A stretch of DNA of 64,000 nt from NCBI RefSeq assembly GCF_009829925.1, contig NZ_SNVJ01000003.1:248001-312000 (forward strand), in the 5' to 3' direction. Of the stretch, positions 1 to 11,493 are shown in pieces (position 1 is the stretch's first letter; the number at the start of each line of letters is the position of its first letter). This DNA comes from Teichococcus coralli. Its GTDB lineage: Bacteria; Pseudomonadota; Alphaproteobacteria; Acetobacterales; Acetobacteraceae. The position numbers and the translations under genes were made by a program. The notes under the pieces were generated by a model. It worked only from the letters and a program-made list of their open reading frames with translations. It did not search any database and was not told the origin of the DNA.

Positions 1-690
1 CGGCTGATCACCGACCGCATGGGCGCCACCTTCGAGGTGACGGTGCAGGACCGCCTGACCGGCCGCAGCCGCAGCCTGAAGCCGATGCGCCTGCCGATGC
101 TCGGCCAGCACAACGTGCAGAACGCGCTGGCCGCGATCGCCGTCGGCATCGAGATGGACATCGACGAGGGGACGATCCGCTCGGCGCTGGCCGGATTCAA
201 GGGCGTGAAGCGGCGCTTCACCCGGGTGGGCGAGGCCAACGGCATCCAGGTGATCGACGACTATGGCCATCATCCCGTGGAGATTGCCGCCGTGCTGAAG
301 GCCGCGCGGCAGGCCGGCGCGCGCGACGTCATCGCCGTGGTGCAGCCGCACCGCTACAGCCGCCTGCAGGCGCTGTTCAACGAGTTCTGCCAGTGCATGA
401 ACGACGCCGGCACGGTGATCGTGGCCGACGTCTACGCGGCGGGCGAGCAGAAGATCGACGGCTTCGACCGGGACGCGCTGGTGGACGGGCTGCGCTCGCA
501 CGGCCACCGCAGCGTGGTGCCGCTGCCCGGCCCGGACAGCCTGCCGGAGATGATCAACGCCATCGCCAAGCCGGGCGACTACGTGGTCTGCCTCGGCGCC
601 GGCAACATCACGACCTGGGCGCATGCGCTGCCGGAGAAGCTGGCGGTGCTGCAGCCGCGCGGGCCGCGCCTGGCCGGGGGGGCACGGTGA
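1..690 (+). CDS. murC: UDP-N-acetylmuramate--L-alanine ligase, 3' part
   Basis: C-terminal part of the cytoplasmic ATP-dependent ligase that adds L-alanine to UDP-MurNAc, the first peptide step of peptidoglycan precursor synthesis. The reading frame is open from base 1, so the N-terminal and most of the central domain lie outside the window. What remains shows the family's DDYGHHPxE motif at the start of the C-terminal ligase domain and the closing GAGNIT motif. It is the first visible gene of a tightly packed murC-murB-ddl-ftsQ-ftsA cluster. Its stop overlaps the GTG start of murB (GTGA). Confidence 0.95.
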   Translation, partial: RLITDRMGATFEVTVQDRLTGRSRSLKPMRLPMLGQHNVQNALAAIAVGIEMDIDEGTIRSALAGFKGVKRRFTRVGEANGIQVIDDYGHHPVEIAAVLKAARQAGARDVIAVVQPHRYSRLQALFNEFCQCMNDAGTVIVADVYAAGEQKIDGFDRDALVDGLRSHGHRSVVPLPGPDSLPEMINAIAKPGDYVVCLGAGNITTWAHALPEKLAVLQPRGPRLAGGAR

Positions 691-1601
691 GCCGCGCCAT
701 GCCGCAGAGCGCCGCCCACACCCTGCCGCCGCTGCGCGGGCGCGTCCAGGCGGAGGCGCCGCTGGCGCCCTTCACCTGGTTCCGCACCGGCGGCCCGGCC
801 GAGTGGCTGGTGCGTCCGGCCGATGCCGGGGACCTGCTGCTGCTGCTGCGCGACAAGCCGCGCGACGTGCCGCTCGCCGTCGTCGGCGCCGCCTCCAACC
901 TGCTGGTGCGGGATGGCGGCGTGCGCGGACTGGTGGTCAAGCTGGCCCGCGGCTTCTCCGGGGTGGCGGTGGAGGCCGATGGGCTGGTCGCCGGCGCGGC
1001 CGCGCTGGATGCGACCGTCGCCGAGCATGCCGCGGCGGCGGGGCTGGCGGGGCTGGAGTTCCTGTCCGGCATTCCCGGCGGCATTGGCGGTGCGGTGGCG
1101 ATGAATGCCGGTGCCTACGGAGCCGAGGTGAAGGACGTGCTTGACTGGGCGGAGATCGCCACGCCCGGCGGGCTGCTGCGGCTGGACGCGGCGGAGCTCG
1201 GCTTCGCCTATCGCCGCGCCGCGCTGCCGGCGGGCGGCATCGTCACGCGCGCGCGCTTCCGCGCCGCGCCGGGCGACGCGGCGGCCATCGCGGAGCGGAT
1301 GCGCGAGATCCGCGCCGCGCGCGAGGCGACGCAGCCCGTGCGCGCCCGCACCGGCGGCTCAACCTTCAAGAACCCGCCGGGCGCGAAGGCCTGGGCGCTG
1401 ATCGACGCCGCCGGCTGCCGCGGCCTGCGCGTCGGCGATGCGCAGGTGTCGGAGAAGCACTGCAACTTCCTGCTCAACCTCGGCGGCGCCACCGCCGGGG
1501 AGCTGGAGGAACTGGGCGAGACGGTGCGCGCCCGCGTCGCGGCGCGGTCGGGCATCACGCTGGAATGGGAAATCCGGCGCATCGGGGAGAAGCGCGCATG
1601 A
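687..1601 (+). CDS. murB: UDP-N-acetylmuramate dehydrogenase
   Basis: FAD/NADPH enzyme that reduces UDP-GlcNAc-enolpyruvate to UDP-MurNAc in the cytoplasm. Visible motifs are WFRTGG near the N-terminus, the FAD-binding [31 protein letters not shown], and GGSTFKNP carrying the catalytic Ser region. At 304 residues the length is normal. The GTG at 687 overlaps the murC stop as GTGA. An ATG at 699 in the same frame is an alternative start. The frame stays open further upstream, but that stretch is murC in another frame. The end overlaps ddl (ATGA), which suggests translational coupling. Confidence 0.93.
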   Translation: MSRAMPQSAAHTLPPLRGRVQAEAPLAPFTWFRTGGPAEWLVRPADAGDLLLLLRDKPRDVPLAVVGAASNLLVRDGGVRGLVVKLARGFSGVAVEADGLVAGAAALDATVAEHAAAAGLAGLEFLSGIPGGIGGAVAMNAGAYGAEVKDVLDWAEIATPGGLLRLDAAELGFAYRRAALPAGGIVTRARFRAAPGDAAAIAERMREIRAAREATQPVRARTGGSTFKNPPGAKAWALIDAAGCRGLRVGDAQVSEKHCNFLLNLGGATAGELEELGETVRARVAARSGITLEWEIRRIGEKRA

Positions 1602-2509
1602 CGCATGTGGCAGTCCTGTTCGGTGGCTTCTCGGCGGAGCGCGAGGTTTCGCTCTCGACCGGGCGGCAGGTGACCTCGGCGCTGCGCGAAGCGGGCTTCG
1701 CCGTCACGCCGATCGAGGTGACGCAGGACCTGCCCGCGATGATCGCGGCGCTGCAGGCGGCCAGGCCCGACGCGGTGTTCAACGCGCTGCATGGCCGCTT
1801 TGGCGAGGACGGCTGCGTGCAGGGCGTGCTGGACTGGCTCGGCCTTCCCTACACGCATTCCGGCGTGCGCGCCTCGGCCGTCGCCATGGACAAGGCGGCG
1901 GCCAAGGCGGTCTTCGCCGCGCATGGCCTGCCGCTCGCCGAGCACCGCGTGGTGACGCCGGAGGAGCTGGAGGCGGCCGATCCCCTGCCACGCCCTTATG
2001 TCGTGAAGCCGGTGAACGAGGGCTCCTCGGTCGGCGTCGAGATCCTCAAGGCGGGCGACAACCGGCGCGCCGAGATCGCGCGCCGCTGGCGCTTCGGCCC
2101 GCAGGTGATGACCGAGGAATACATCGCCGGCCGCGAGCTGACCGTGGCCGTCATGGGCGACCGCCCGCTGGCGGTGACGGAGATCGGCACCGGGCACGTC
2201 TTCTATGATTATGACGCCAAGTATGCCGATGGCGGTAGCCAGCACACCATTCCCGCCGCCGTCCCCGACGAGGTGGCGCAGGCGGCGATGGACGCGGCGG
2301 TGCGCGCGCACGAGGCGCTCGGCTGCCGCGGCGTCAGCCGCTCCGACTTCCGCTACGACGACACGACCGGCCGGCTCGTGCTGCTTGAGGTGAACACCCA
2401 GCCCGGCATGACGCCGACCAGCCTGGTGCCCGAGCAGGCGGCGTATTGCGGCATCCCCTTCCCCGCCCTGTGCGCCTGGATGGTGCAGGAGGCCCGCAAT
2501 GGCCCGTAG
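1598..2509 (+). CDS. ddl: D-alanine--D-alanine ligase
   Basis: ATP-grasp ligase making the D-Ala-D-Ala dipeptide for peptidoglycan precursors. It has the N-terminal [10 protein letters not shown] motif, the ATP-binding [12 protein letters not shown] segment, and the metal-binding [13 protein letters not shown] near the C-terminus, in 303 residues, which is typical for DdlB. The ATG at 1598 overlaps the murB stop and has GGGGAGAAG upstream. An in-frame ATG at 1565 lies inside murB and is less likely. The 3' end overlaps ftsQ by 11 bases. Confidence 0.94.
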   Translation: MTHVAVLFGGFSAEREVSLSTGRQVTSALREAGFAVTPIEVTQDLPAMIAALQAARPDAVFNALHGRFGEDGCVQGVLDWLGLPYTHSGVRASAVAMDKAAAKAVFAAHGLPLAEHRVVTPEELEAADPLPRPYVVKPVNEGSSVGVEILKAGDNRRAEIARRWRFGPQVMTEEYIAGRELTVAVMGDRPLAVTEIGTGHVFYDYDAKYADGGSQHTIPAAVPDEVAQAAMDAAVRAHEALGCRGVSRSDFRYDDTTGRLVLLEVNTQPGMTPTSLVPEQAAYCGIPFPALCAWMVQEARNGP

Positions 2510-3416
2510 TTCCGCCCGCGTTCGTCCCGAGGACCGGACGCGCCTGGCCAGCGATGGCGGCCGCCCCACGCGCGCGGCGCCGCAGCGGCCGAGCGGCCTG
2601 CGCCTTTGGCTGCGCCGCAAGAAGCCATGGCTGCGGCCGATGCTGTTCGGCGCGGCGGGGCTGGCGCTGCTCGGCGGCGGGGCGGTGGCGGTGGCGGCGA
2701 TCCAGCCTTCCGGCCGCTTCGCCTGGCTGGCGCAGTCGGTGGCGGACACGGCGGCGGATGCCGGCCTGACGGTTGGCGAGATCGTCGTGCGCGGGCAGCA
2801 GAACACGCCGAAGGAACTGATCCGCGCGGCGATCGGCGTGGGCCGCGGCGACCCGCTGCTGGCCTTCTCGCCCACCCAGGTGAAGGAACGGCTGGAGAGC
2901 ATCGCCTGGATCGAGAAGGCGGAGGTGCAGCGCCACCTTTCCGGCAACATCGTCATCGAGCTCCACGAGCGCAAGCCCTTCGCCATCTGGCAGCACCAGG
3001 GCGATTTCGCGGTGGTGGACCGCGACGGCCGCGTGGTCTCGGCCGACACGCTGGACGCCTTCGGGCCGCTGCCGCTGCTGGTCGGCGACGGCGCGGACAA
3101 GCGCGGCGCGGCGCTCTACGACGTGCTGAAGCAGGAGCCCGAGGTGCAGCAGCGCGTGCAGGCGCTGGTGTTGATCAGCGAGCGGCGCTGGAACCTGCGG
3201 CTCTACAACGGCGCCGATGTGCTGCTGCCGGAAGGGCATGAGGCGGCGGCGATCCACCGGCTGGGCGAGCTGCAGCGGACGGCGTCGCTGCTCGACCGCC
3301 CCGTGCAGGCGATCGACCTGCGCCTGCCGGACCGGCTGGTGGTGCGGCAGCAGCCGGGCACCGAGCCGCCGGCGCCGGAGCATGGCCGCAAGGCCCGCGG
3401 GAGCGGCCGCGGATGA
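2499..3416 (+). CDS. ftsQ: cell division protein FtsQ
   Basis: Bitopic inner-membrane divisome protein that links the cytoplasmic Z-ring proteins to the periplasmic FtsB/FtsL complex. A long basic cytoplasmic tail (residues 1-46) is followed by one membrane segment (about 48-68). A POTRA-like domain comes next (about 88-160, with [20 protein letters not shown]), then the FtsQ-type beta domain. The 305-residue length is usual for alphaproteobacteria. The N-terminal tail is Arg/Pro-rich, as in related species. It overlaps both ddl and ftsA. Confidence 0.92.
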   Translation: MARSSARVRPEDRTRLASDGGRPTRAAPQRPSGLRLWLRRKKPWLRPMLFGAAGLALLGGGAVAVAAIQPSGRFAWLAQSVADTAADAGLTVGEIVVRGQQNTPKELIRAAIGVGRGDPLLAFSPTQVKERLESIAWIEKAEVQRHLSGNIVIELHERKPFAIWQHQGDFAVVDRDGRVVSADTLDAFGPLPLLVGDGADKRGAALYDVLKQEPEVQQRVQALVLISERRWNLRLYNGADVLLPEGHEAAAIHRLGELQRTASLLDRPVQAIDLRLPDRLVVRQQPGTEPPAPEHGRKARGSGRG

Positions 3417-4708
3417 GCCGCATGCCCCGGATCGCACCGCCGATCGAGCCCGCCGCGCCGCCGCCGAAGCGGCGCCACGCGCGGAGCGGCGCCTTCGGCG
3501 TGCTGGACATCGGCAGCAGCAAAATCGTCTGCCTGATCGCGCGCATCGAGGGGGACGGGCATGCCCGGATCCTGGGCTGCGGCTGGCAGCGCGCGCGCGG
3601 CATCAAGGGCGGCAACATCGTTGACCTGCACGAGGCGGAGCAGTGCATCCGCGCGGCAGTGGCGCAGGCGGAGGAGGCGGCGGAGATCAAGCTCTCCGGC
3701 GCGCTGGTCAACCTCTCCTGCGGCCAGCCGGCCTCCCGGCTGATGAACATCCAGTGGCCGATCGGCGGCCGGGCGGTGACGGATGCGGACCTGCGCGCCG
3801 TTCTGGGCGAAGGCCGCCGCCGCGCCGCCGAGGAAGGCCGCGAGACCGTGCACGCGACGACGCTCGGCTTCACCATCGACGCCACGCCCGGCGTCGAGGA
3901 CCCGCGCAACATGATGTGCGAGACGCTGGCCGCGCACCTGCACCTGGTGGACGCGACCTCGGCCTCGCTGCGCAACCTCGGCATCTGCCTGAGCGGCTGC
4001 GACCTCGAGGTGGAGGAGCTGGTCTCGGCGCCCTATGCCTCCGCGCTTTCCGTGCTGGTCGAGGACGAACGGCAGCTCGGCGCCACGGTGGTGGACATGG
4101 GCGGCGGCACGACCAGCATCGCCGTCTATGGCGAGGGCCACCTGCTGCATACCTCGCAGATCCCGGTCGGCGGATGGCAGGTCACCAACGACCTGGCGCG
4201 CGGCCTGGCGACGCCGATCGCGCATGCCGAGCGCATCAAGATCCTGGACGGCAGCGCGCTCGCTGGCGGCGATGATGCCCGCACCATGGTGATGGTGCCG
4301 CAGGTCGGCGAGGACGAGGACCATCTCGTCAGCATTCCGCGCGCCACGGTGATCAACATCATCCGTCCGCGAATCGAGGAGACGCTCGAACTGGTGCGCG
4401 ACCGCCTGGACGCGGCCGCGCTCGGGCGCGACGCCGGGGCGCGCGTCGTGCTCACGGGCGGCGCCAGCCAGCTCGTGGGACTCCGTGAGCTTGCGATGCA
4501 GATTCTGGACAGGCCGGTCCGCCTGGGGCGTCCCGGATTCGTGCGCGGTCTCCCGGAAGCCGCACAAGGACCGGATTTCGCGACAACGCTGGGCCTTGTC
4601 GCATGGGGGGCGGGCGAAGGCCGGCCGCTGTTCGACATCGATTCCGCTCCCGAACGCGGAAACGGTGTGTTTTCTCGTTTCGTCAACTGGCTTCGCGAGC
4701 GAGTCTGA
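3413..4708 (+). CDS. ftsA: cell division protein FtsA
   Basis: Actin-like ATPase that tethers FtsZ to the inner membrane. The actin-fold phosphate loops are visible as [14 protein letters not shown] near residue 28 and [14 protein letters not shown] in the second half, with [10 protein letters not shown] as the adenosine-binding motif. The C-terminus ends in an amphipathic stretch ([12 protein letters not shown]), the expected membrane-targeting helix. The ATG at 3413 overlaps the ftsQ stop (ATGA). An internal ATG at 3422 is possible. The gap to ftsZ is 58 bases. Confidence 0.94.
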   Translation: MSRMPRIAPPIEPAAPPPKRRHARSGAFGVLDIGSSKIVCLIARIEGDGHARILGCGWQRARGIKGGNIVDLHEAEQCIRAAVAQAEEAAEIKLSGALVNLSCGQPASRLMNIQWPIGGRAVTDADLRAVLGEGRRRAAEEGRETVHATTLGFTIDATPGVEDPRNMMCETLAAHLHLVDATSASLRNLGICLSGCDLEVEELVSAPYASALSVLVEDERQLGATVVDMGGGTTSIAVYGEGHLLHTSQIPVGGWQVTNDLARGLATPIAHAERIKILDGSALAGGDDARTMVMVPQVGEDEDHLVSIPRATVINIIRPRIEETLELVRDRLDAAALGRDAGARVVLTGGASQLVGLRELAMQILDRPVRLGRPGFVRGLPEAAQGPDFATTLGLVAWGAGEGRPLFDIDSAPERGNGVFSRFVNWLRERV

Positions 4709-4766
4709 TGCAATCTGCGCTCGCATTGCCCCGCACCACGTCCGCACGCCGAGGAGATTCGCTGCA

Positions 4767-6353
<1,587 letters not shown>

Positions 6354-6381
6354 CCGGCTCGGCAGGGCGGTGACGCACCCG

Positions 6382-6411
6382 GCCCCGCGCTTCGGCGCGG
6401 GGCTTTTTTTT
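6382..6411 (+). terminator. Rho-independent terminator after ftsZ
   Basis: A perfect 9-bp stem (GCCCCGCGC / GCGCGGGGC) with a TTCG loop is followed by eight T residues. It lies 28 bases after the ftsZ stop and should end the dcw transcript, so lpxC probably has its own promoter in the AT-richer stretch 6412-6570. Confidence 0.92.
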
Positions 6412-6574
6412 GCGCCGCAATAGGTGCCTGAATTCAAGGGCCTATGGGCTGAAGCTAGAGTGAAATAATCGGAAATAAGCGTTGACTCGCGCTGGCGATG
6501 CGGCAGTGCCATCTAGAGCCTCGGCGGAGCAAGCCTAGATCCCTCCGCCTTGCAGTGAACGACCAGGGGCAGTG

Positions 6575-7537
6575 ATGGACGGTTTCCTCGCAGCAGGCAC
6601 GGAGCGACGCAGGACGCTGAAGGCGCCAATCGGCTGCGTCGGCATCGGCCTCCACTCCGGCCGCCGTGTCAGCCTGACCCTGCGCCCGGCCGTCGCAGGC
6701 GCCGGCGTCACCTTCCGGCGCACCGATCTCGGCGTTGATCTTCCCGCCCGCTTCGACCTGGTGTCCGACACCCGGCTCTGCACCGCCCTCGCCCTGCCCG
6801 ACCAGCCGCATGTGCGGATCGGCACCATCGAGCATGTGATGGCCGCGCTCGCCGCCTGCGGCATCGATGACGCGGTGGTCGAGGTGGACGGGCCCGAGGT
6901 GCCGATCCTGGATGGCTCGGCGGCGCCCTTCATCTTCCTGATCGATTGCGCCGGCATCGCCACGACGGCCATGCCGCGTGCCACCATCGAGGTGCTGAAG
7001 CCGGTTCGCGTGCAGGATGGCGAAGGGCCGGGCGCGGCCTGGGTCGCGCTCTATCCGACCGAGACGCCCGGCTTCGAGGCCGCGCTGGAGATCGACTTCC
7101 CCTCGCCGGTGATCGGCCACCAGAGCCTGTCCCTGCGGGTGACGGAGAGCGCCTTCCGCGCCGGCCTGGCGAGCGCCCGCACCTTCACCATGGCCGAGGA
7201 CGTGGCGCGGTTGCGCGCCGCTGGCCTGGCGCTGGGCGGCAGCCTGGACAATGCCGTGGTGGTGGACGGGCCGCTGGTGCTGAACCCGGGCGGCCTGCGC
7301 TCTGACGACGAGTGCGTGCGGCACAAGCTGCTGGACGTGGTGGGCGACCTCGCCCTGGCCGGCGCGCCGCTTTCCGCCCGCTTCGCCGGCAGCCGCTCGG
7401 GCCACGCGCTGAACAACCGGCTGCTGCGCGCGCTTTTCGCCGACGCTTCGGCCTGGCGCTGGCGCGATGCGGGCTTCGCCGCCACCCCGGCCGGCCAGTC
7501 GGTCCCGCAGGGCGTGCTGGAACCGGTCGCGGCCTGA
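6575..7537 (+). CDS. lpxC: UDP-3-O-acyl-N-acetylglucosamine deacetylase
   Basis: Zinc amidase that catalyses the committed step of lipid A synthesis. The N-terminal GIGLHSGR motif, the zinc ligand His in IEHVMAAL (about residue 87), the second zinc site in VRHKLLDVVGDL and the catalytic His in SGHALNNRLLRAL are all present. I chose the ATG at 6575 because AGGGG sits 6 bases upstream. The overlapping GTG at 6572 is the alternative. The length of 320 residues is normal. Lying between ftsZ and bamD, it follows the usual alphaproteobacterial envelope gene order. Confidence 0.94.
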   Translation: MDGFLAAGTERRRTLKAPIGCVGIGLHSGRRVSLTLRPAVAGAGVTFRRTDLGVDLPARFDLVSDTRLCTALALPDQPHVRIGTIEHVMAALAACGIDDAVVEVDGPEVPILDGSAAPFIFLIDCAGIATTAMPRATIEVLKPVRVQDGEGPGAAWVALYPTETPGFEAALEIDFPSPVIGHQSLSLRVTESAFRAGLASARTFTMAEDVARLRAAGLALGGSLDNAVVVDGPLVLNPGGLRSDDECVRHKLLDVVGDLALAGAPLSARFAGSRSGHALNNRLLRALFADASAWRWRDAGFAATPAGQSVPQGVLEPVAA

Positions 7538-7618
7538 AAACACCGTCAAGGGCGGCTTGCGGGCTGCCATCCGCCCCCTCTTCGTCTTGGAGGGGGGGCA
7601 TGGTATAGAGCGGCAGCC

Positions 7619-8473
7619 ATGCGCATCCCCCGTTTGACCCGGACCTCCCGCCTCTCCCTGCTCCTGGCCCTGCCGCTGCTGGCGGGCGCCTGTAGCCAAT
7701 GGAACGGCAAAGACAGCTCGCTCCGCCCGGATGCGCAGGTCGCGATGGCCTCGCAGTCGCCGGAGGCGCTCTACGCCGCCGGCCTCGATGCGCTGCGCCA
7801 GGAGCGCTATCAGCAGGCCGTCGAGTTCTTCGACGGGGTGGAGCGGGAGCATCCCTACTCCACCTGGGCGACCAGCGCGCGCCTGATGTCGGCCTATTCC
7901 GACTACATGCGCAACCGCTACACCGAGGCGATCGGCGCGCTGGACCGCTTCATCCAGCTGCATCCGGCGCATCGCGACATCGCCTACGCCTATTACCTGC
8001 GCGCGCTCTGCTATTACGAGCAGATCGTGGACGCGCAGCGCGACCAGCGCGGCACCGAGATCGCCCTCGCCCAGCTGCAGGAAGTGGCGAACCGCTTCCC
8101 CGAGAGCGCCTATGCCCGCGACGCGCGGCTGAAGATCGACCTGGCGCGCGACCATCTCGCCGGCCAGGAAATGAACATCGGCCGCTTCTATGAGCGCCGC
8201 GGCCTCTACTCCGCCGCCATCGGCCGCTTCAAGCGCGTGGTGGAGGCTTACCAGACCACCAACCACGTTCCCGAGGCGCTGCACCGGCTGACCGAGTGCT
8301 ACCTCGCGCTGGGCCTGGTAGATGAGGCGCGGAAATCCGCCAGCGTGCTCGGCCACAACTATCCCGGCAGCCCCTGGTACCAGGATTCCTATGCCATGCT
8401 GGTGCAGGGCGCCAGGTCGGCCGATGGCAGCGGGCCGGGCCTCCTCAGCCGCGCCTGGAACAGCATCTTCTGA
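7619..8473 (+). CDS. bamD: outer membrane assembly lipoprotein BamD
   Basis: Essential lipoprotein of the Bam complex that inserts beta-barrel proteins into the outer membrane. A signal peptide ending in LLAGAC gives a lipobox with Cys at residue 26. TPR-like helical repeats typical of the BamD/ComL family follow (AYSDYMRNRYTEAIGALDRF and HRDIAYAYYLRALCYYEQI). The length is 284 residues. The order lpxC-bamD-recN is conserved in related bacteria, which supports the assignment. Confidence 0.93.
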   Translation: MRIPRLTRTSRLSLLLALPLLAGACSQWNGKDSSLRPDAQVAMASQSPEALYAAGLDALRQERYQQAVEFFDGVEREHPYSTWATSARLMSAYSDYMRNRYTEAIGALDRFIQLHPAHRDIAYAYYLRALCYYEQIVDAQRDQRGTEIALAQLQEVANRFPESAYARDARLKIDLARDHLAGQEMNIGRFYERRGLYSAAIGRFKRVVEAYQTTNHVPEALHRLTECYLALGLVDEARKSASVLGHNYPGSPWYQDSYAMLVQGARSADGSGPGLLSRAWNSIF

Positions 8474-8498
8474 GCCGGAACCTGCCGGCGACCCGAAC

Positions 8499-10169
8499 AT
8501 GCTGACCTCCCTTGCCATCCGCGACATCGTGCTGATCGAGCGGCTGGACCTGTCGCTTGGCGACGGGCTGACCGTGCTGACCGGCGAGACCGGGGCCGGC
8601 AAGTCCATCCTGCTCGACAGCCTCGGCCTGGCCCTCGGGCAGCGGGCGGAGGCCGGCATGGTCCGCACCGGCCAGCCTCAAGGCTCGGTGGCCGCCTGCT
8701 TCCACCTGCCCTCCGACCACCCCGCCCAGGCCGTCCTCGCCGAGCAGGGGATCGAAGCGGAGGACGACCTCGTGCTGCGCCGCGTGGTGCAGGCCGATGG
8801 CCGCTCGCGCGCCTTCGTCAACGACCAGCCGGTGGGCGTCACGCTGCTGCGCCGCCTGGGCGCGCTGCTGGTCGAGGTGCAGGGCCAGCATGACCAGGTG
8901 GGGCTGGCCGATCCGGCGACGCATGGCGCCCTGCTGGATGCCTTCGGCGGGCTGGAGGGGCGGCGCAACGCGGTCGGCGAGGCCTTTCGCGAATGGCGTG
9001 GCGCCGAGCGCGCGCTGAAGGCGGCGCAGGAGGCCATCGCCCAGGCGCAGCGGGACGAGGAATGGCTGCGCCACGCCGTCGAGGAGCTTTCCGCCCTTGC
9101 CCCGCTTGAAGGCGAGGAGGAGGCGCTCGCCGAGGAAAGGCAGGCCATGCAGCAGGGCGAGCGGCGCGCCGAGGCCGTGGCCGCCGCGCTTTCCGAGTTG
9201 CAGCCGCGTGACCGGCGCGGCAGCACCGGCCCCGCCGCCGCCCTGCGCAACGCCTCCCGCGCGCTGGAGCGCCTGCCCGCCCCCAACGAGGAGGCCGCGC
9301 CGATCCTCGCCGCACTGGGCCAGGCACAGGATGCGCTGGCCGAGGCCGAAGCCATGCTGGAGCGGCTGAGCGCCGATCTCAGCCCCGATCCGCGCCGGCT
9401 GGAGCAGGTGGAGGAGCGGCTCTTCGCGCTGCGCGCCGCCTCCCGCAAGCACGCGGTGGCGGTGGTCGAGTTGCCGGGGCTGCTGCAGTCCCTTGCCGGC
9501 CGGCTGGCCGCGCTGGACGCGGGGGCGGAGCGCGCCGCCGCGCTGGAGCAGGCCGCCGGCGCGGCCCGCGCCGCCTATGCGCGCGCCGCCGAGGCATTGA
9601 CCGCCGCCCGGGCGGAGGCCGCGCGCCGGCTGGAGAAGGCGGTGGCGCAGGAGCTGGCGCCGTTGAAGCTGGAACGCGCCCGGCTGCATATCGAGATCGC
9701 CGCGCGCGAGGAGCGCGCCTGGGCCGCCGACGGCCAGGACCGCGTCACCTTTCTGGTGACCACCAATCCCGGCCAGAAGCCGGGCGCGCTGGACAAGATC
9801 GCCTCCGGTGGCGAGTTGTCGCGGCTGATGCTGGCGCTCAAGGTGGTGCTGGCGCGCGGCTCGCCGGTGCCGACGCTTGTTTTCGACGAGGTGGACAGCG
9901 GCATCGGCGGTGCCACCGCCGCGGCGGTGGGCGACCGGCTGGCGCGCGTCGCCGAGCGGCTCCAGGTGCTGGTCGTCACCCACAGTCCGCAGGTGGCGGC
10001 ACGCGGCAGCCGGCATTGGCGCGTGGCGAAGGGCGTGCGCGGCGATCGCGCCGAGACGCGGGTGGAGCCGCTCGATGCGCAGGCGCGCCGCGAGGAGTTG
10101 GCCCGCATGCTAGCGGGCGAAACCGTCACCGAGGCGGCGCGCGCCGCGGCGGACAGCCTGCTGCGCTGA
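8499..10169 (+). CDS. recN: DNA repair protein RecN
   Basis: SMC-like ATPase that acts in double-strand break repair. The Walker A GETGAGKS lies at residues 29-36. A long coiled-coil middle section is rich in Ala, Glu and Arg. The C-terminal ABC signature SGGELSRLMLALK and the Walker B TLVFDEVDSGIGG complete the ATPase head. The ATG at 8499 is 25 bases after bamD. In-frame codons upstream to 8322 lie within bamD and are rejected. The 556-residue length fits the family. Confidence 0.94.
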   Translation: MLTSLAIRDIVLIERLDLSLGDGLTVLTGETGAGKSILLDSLGLALGQRAEAGMVRTGQPQGSVAACFHLPSDHPAQAVLAEQGIEAEDDLVLRRVVQADGRSRAFVNDQPVGVTLLRRLGALLVEVQGQHDQVGLADPATHGALLDAFGGLEGRRNAVGEAFREWRGAERALKAAQEAIAQAQRDEEWLRHAVEELSALAPLEGEEEALAEERQAMQQGERRAEAVAAALSELQPRDRRGSTGPAAALRNASRALERLPAPNEEAAPILAALGQAQDALAEAEAMLERLSADLSPDPRRLEQVEERLFALRAASRKHAVAVVELPGLLQSLAGRLAALDAGAERAAALEQAAGAARAAYARAAEALTAARAEAARRLEKAVAQELAPLKLERARLHIEIAAREERAWAADGQDRVTFLVTTNPGQKPGALDKIASGGELSRLMLALKVVLARGSPVPTLVFDEVDSGIGGATAAAVGDRLARVAERLQVLVVTHSPQVAARGSRHWRVAKGVRGDRAETRVEPLDAQARREELARMLAGETVTEAARAAADSLLR

Positions 10170-10365
10170 GGCCCGCCATGGCTCGGGAGGCTGCCACCCT
10201 TCAGGGCTCCGGCAGCCGGAGAAGGAGGGGGAGCCGAGCGGGCATCCCATGCCCCGGCGGCAGAGGTTAGCGGCCGTTCGACATTCTCGCCGGAACAAGC
10301 TTTCCCGCCCTGTGGGGAGCGGAAGCGGCTTCAGCGGCGGCGCCGGCCTCCGGGCTGGCCCTTAA

Positions 10366-10394
10366 TTGACATCGCCGCCAAACCTCCGAAGGAT
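10366..10394 (+). promoter_or_regulatory. possible sigma-70 promoter in the recN-TAXI gap
   Basis: The 324-base gap 10170-10493 contains no gene that I can support. It holds a perfect -35 hexamer TTGACA (10366-10371), then 17 bases and a weak -10 AAGGAT (10389-10394). The start of the downstream transporter gene is 100 bases further on. A CTCCGG/CCGGAG hairpin near 10205-10220 may mark the end of the recN transcript. Confidence 0.3.
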
Positions 10395-10493
10395 CGCGCA
10401 CGGTTCACCGCGAGCGGGCGCCCCGCTGCCTGCGATCATTGCCGGATGCCGATGCGCGGCATAGAGAAGCCGGCACAGGAGGAAAGAAAAGCC

Positions 10494-11447
10494 ATGCTCT
10501 CACGTCGAAGCCTGATGCTGGCCACCGCCGGCGCTGGATGGATGCTGCACGGATTGCGCTCTGCCCAGGCGGCCGAGTTCATTAACATTCTGACAGGTGG
10601 TACCTCCGGTGTCTACTACCCGCTGGGCGTGGCCATCTCCAAGCTGTTCGCCGAGAAGATCGACGGCGTGCGCCCCTCGGTGCAGGCCACCAAGGGCTCG
10701 GTCGAGAACCTGAACCTGCTGCAGCGCGGCCGCGGTGAGCTGGCGCTGAGCCTGGGCGACGCCATGGGCTTCGCCTGGGAGGGCAATGCCGAGGCGGGCT
10801 TCCCGCAGAAGCTTGACAAGCTGCGCAGCGTGGGCGCGATCTACGCCAACTACGTGCAGATCGCCGCGTTGCGCGACTCCGGCATCAAGACGCTGGCGGA
10901 CCTGAAGGGCAAGCGCCTCTCGGTCGGCGCGCCGGCCTCGGGCACGGAGCTGAACGCGCGCGCGATCCTGGCCGCCGCCGGGCTGAGCTACAAGGACCTC
11001 GGCAAGGTCGAGTACCTGCCCTTCGGCGAATCCGTCGACCTGATGAAGAACCGCCAGCTCGATGCCACGCTGCAGTCGGCCGGTCTCGGCGTCGCGTCGA
11101 TCCTCGACCTCTCGACCTCCGTGCCCATCAACATCGTCGAGGTGCCGAAGGATGTGATCGCCAAGGTCGGCGCCCCTTACAAGGCGGCCATCATCCCGGC
11201 CAACACCTATACCGGCCAGGATGCGGAAGTGGTCACCGCGGCGGTGCCGAACTACCTTGTCACCCGCGCCGGCCTCGCCGATGACCTCGTCTACAACATG
11301 GCGAAGGTCATCTACGAGAACGTCCCGGCCCTGGTGGCGGCGCAAGCCGCGGCCAAGGGCATCGAGGTCGAGAGCGCCGGCGAGAACCCGCCCATCCCCC
11401 TGCATCCCGGCGCCGAGCGCTACTTCAAGGAACGCAAGAAGGCATGA
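10494..11447 (+). CDS. TAXI-family TRAP transporter solute-binding protein
   Basis: Periplasmic binding protein of a TRAP-type secondary importer (TAXI class; ligands of this class include glutamate and other carboxylates, but the ligand here is unknown). The signal peptide runs to about residue 26 (ends RSAQA before AEFINILTGG). The TAXI pattern GGTSGVYYPLGVAISKL follows, then TKGSVENLNLLQRG. The ATG at 10494 is preceded by a strong AGGAGGAAAG, so an in-frame ATG at 10446 is unlikely. The gene for the fused membrane subunit lies 46 bases downstream, so both parts of the importer are encoded together. Confidence 0.88.
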   Translation: MLSRRSLMLATAGAGWMLHGLRSAQAAEFINILTGGTSGVYYPLGVAISKLFAEKIDGVRPSVQATKGSVENLNLLQRGRGELALSLGDAMGFAWEGNAEAGFPQKLDKLRSVGAIYANYVQIAALRDSGIKTLADLKGKRLSVGAPASGTELNARAILAAAGLSYKDLGKVEYLPFGESVDLMKNRQLDATLQSAGLGVASILDLSTSVPINIVEVPKDVIAKVGAPYKAAIIPANTYTGQDAEVVTAAVPNYLVTRAGLADDLVYNMAKVIYENVPALVAAQAAAKGIEVESAGENPPIPLHPGAERYFKERKKA

Positions 11448-11493
11448 CCCCACCGAACGGGCACGGCACCACCGCCACGGCGGTGCCGTCGCG

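Noticed and set aside
1208..3100. Long minus-strand open frame opposite murB, ddl and ftsQ
   Set aside because: Arg/His/Ala-rich sequence without domains; a GC-driven antisense shadow of strongly supported genes.
6480..6510. TTGACT near 6482 as an lpxC promoter
   Set aside because: No acceptable -10 box at the right distance; left as an untested possibility.
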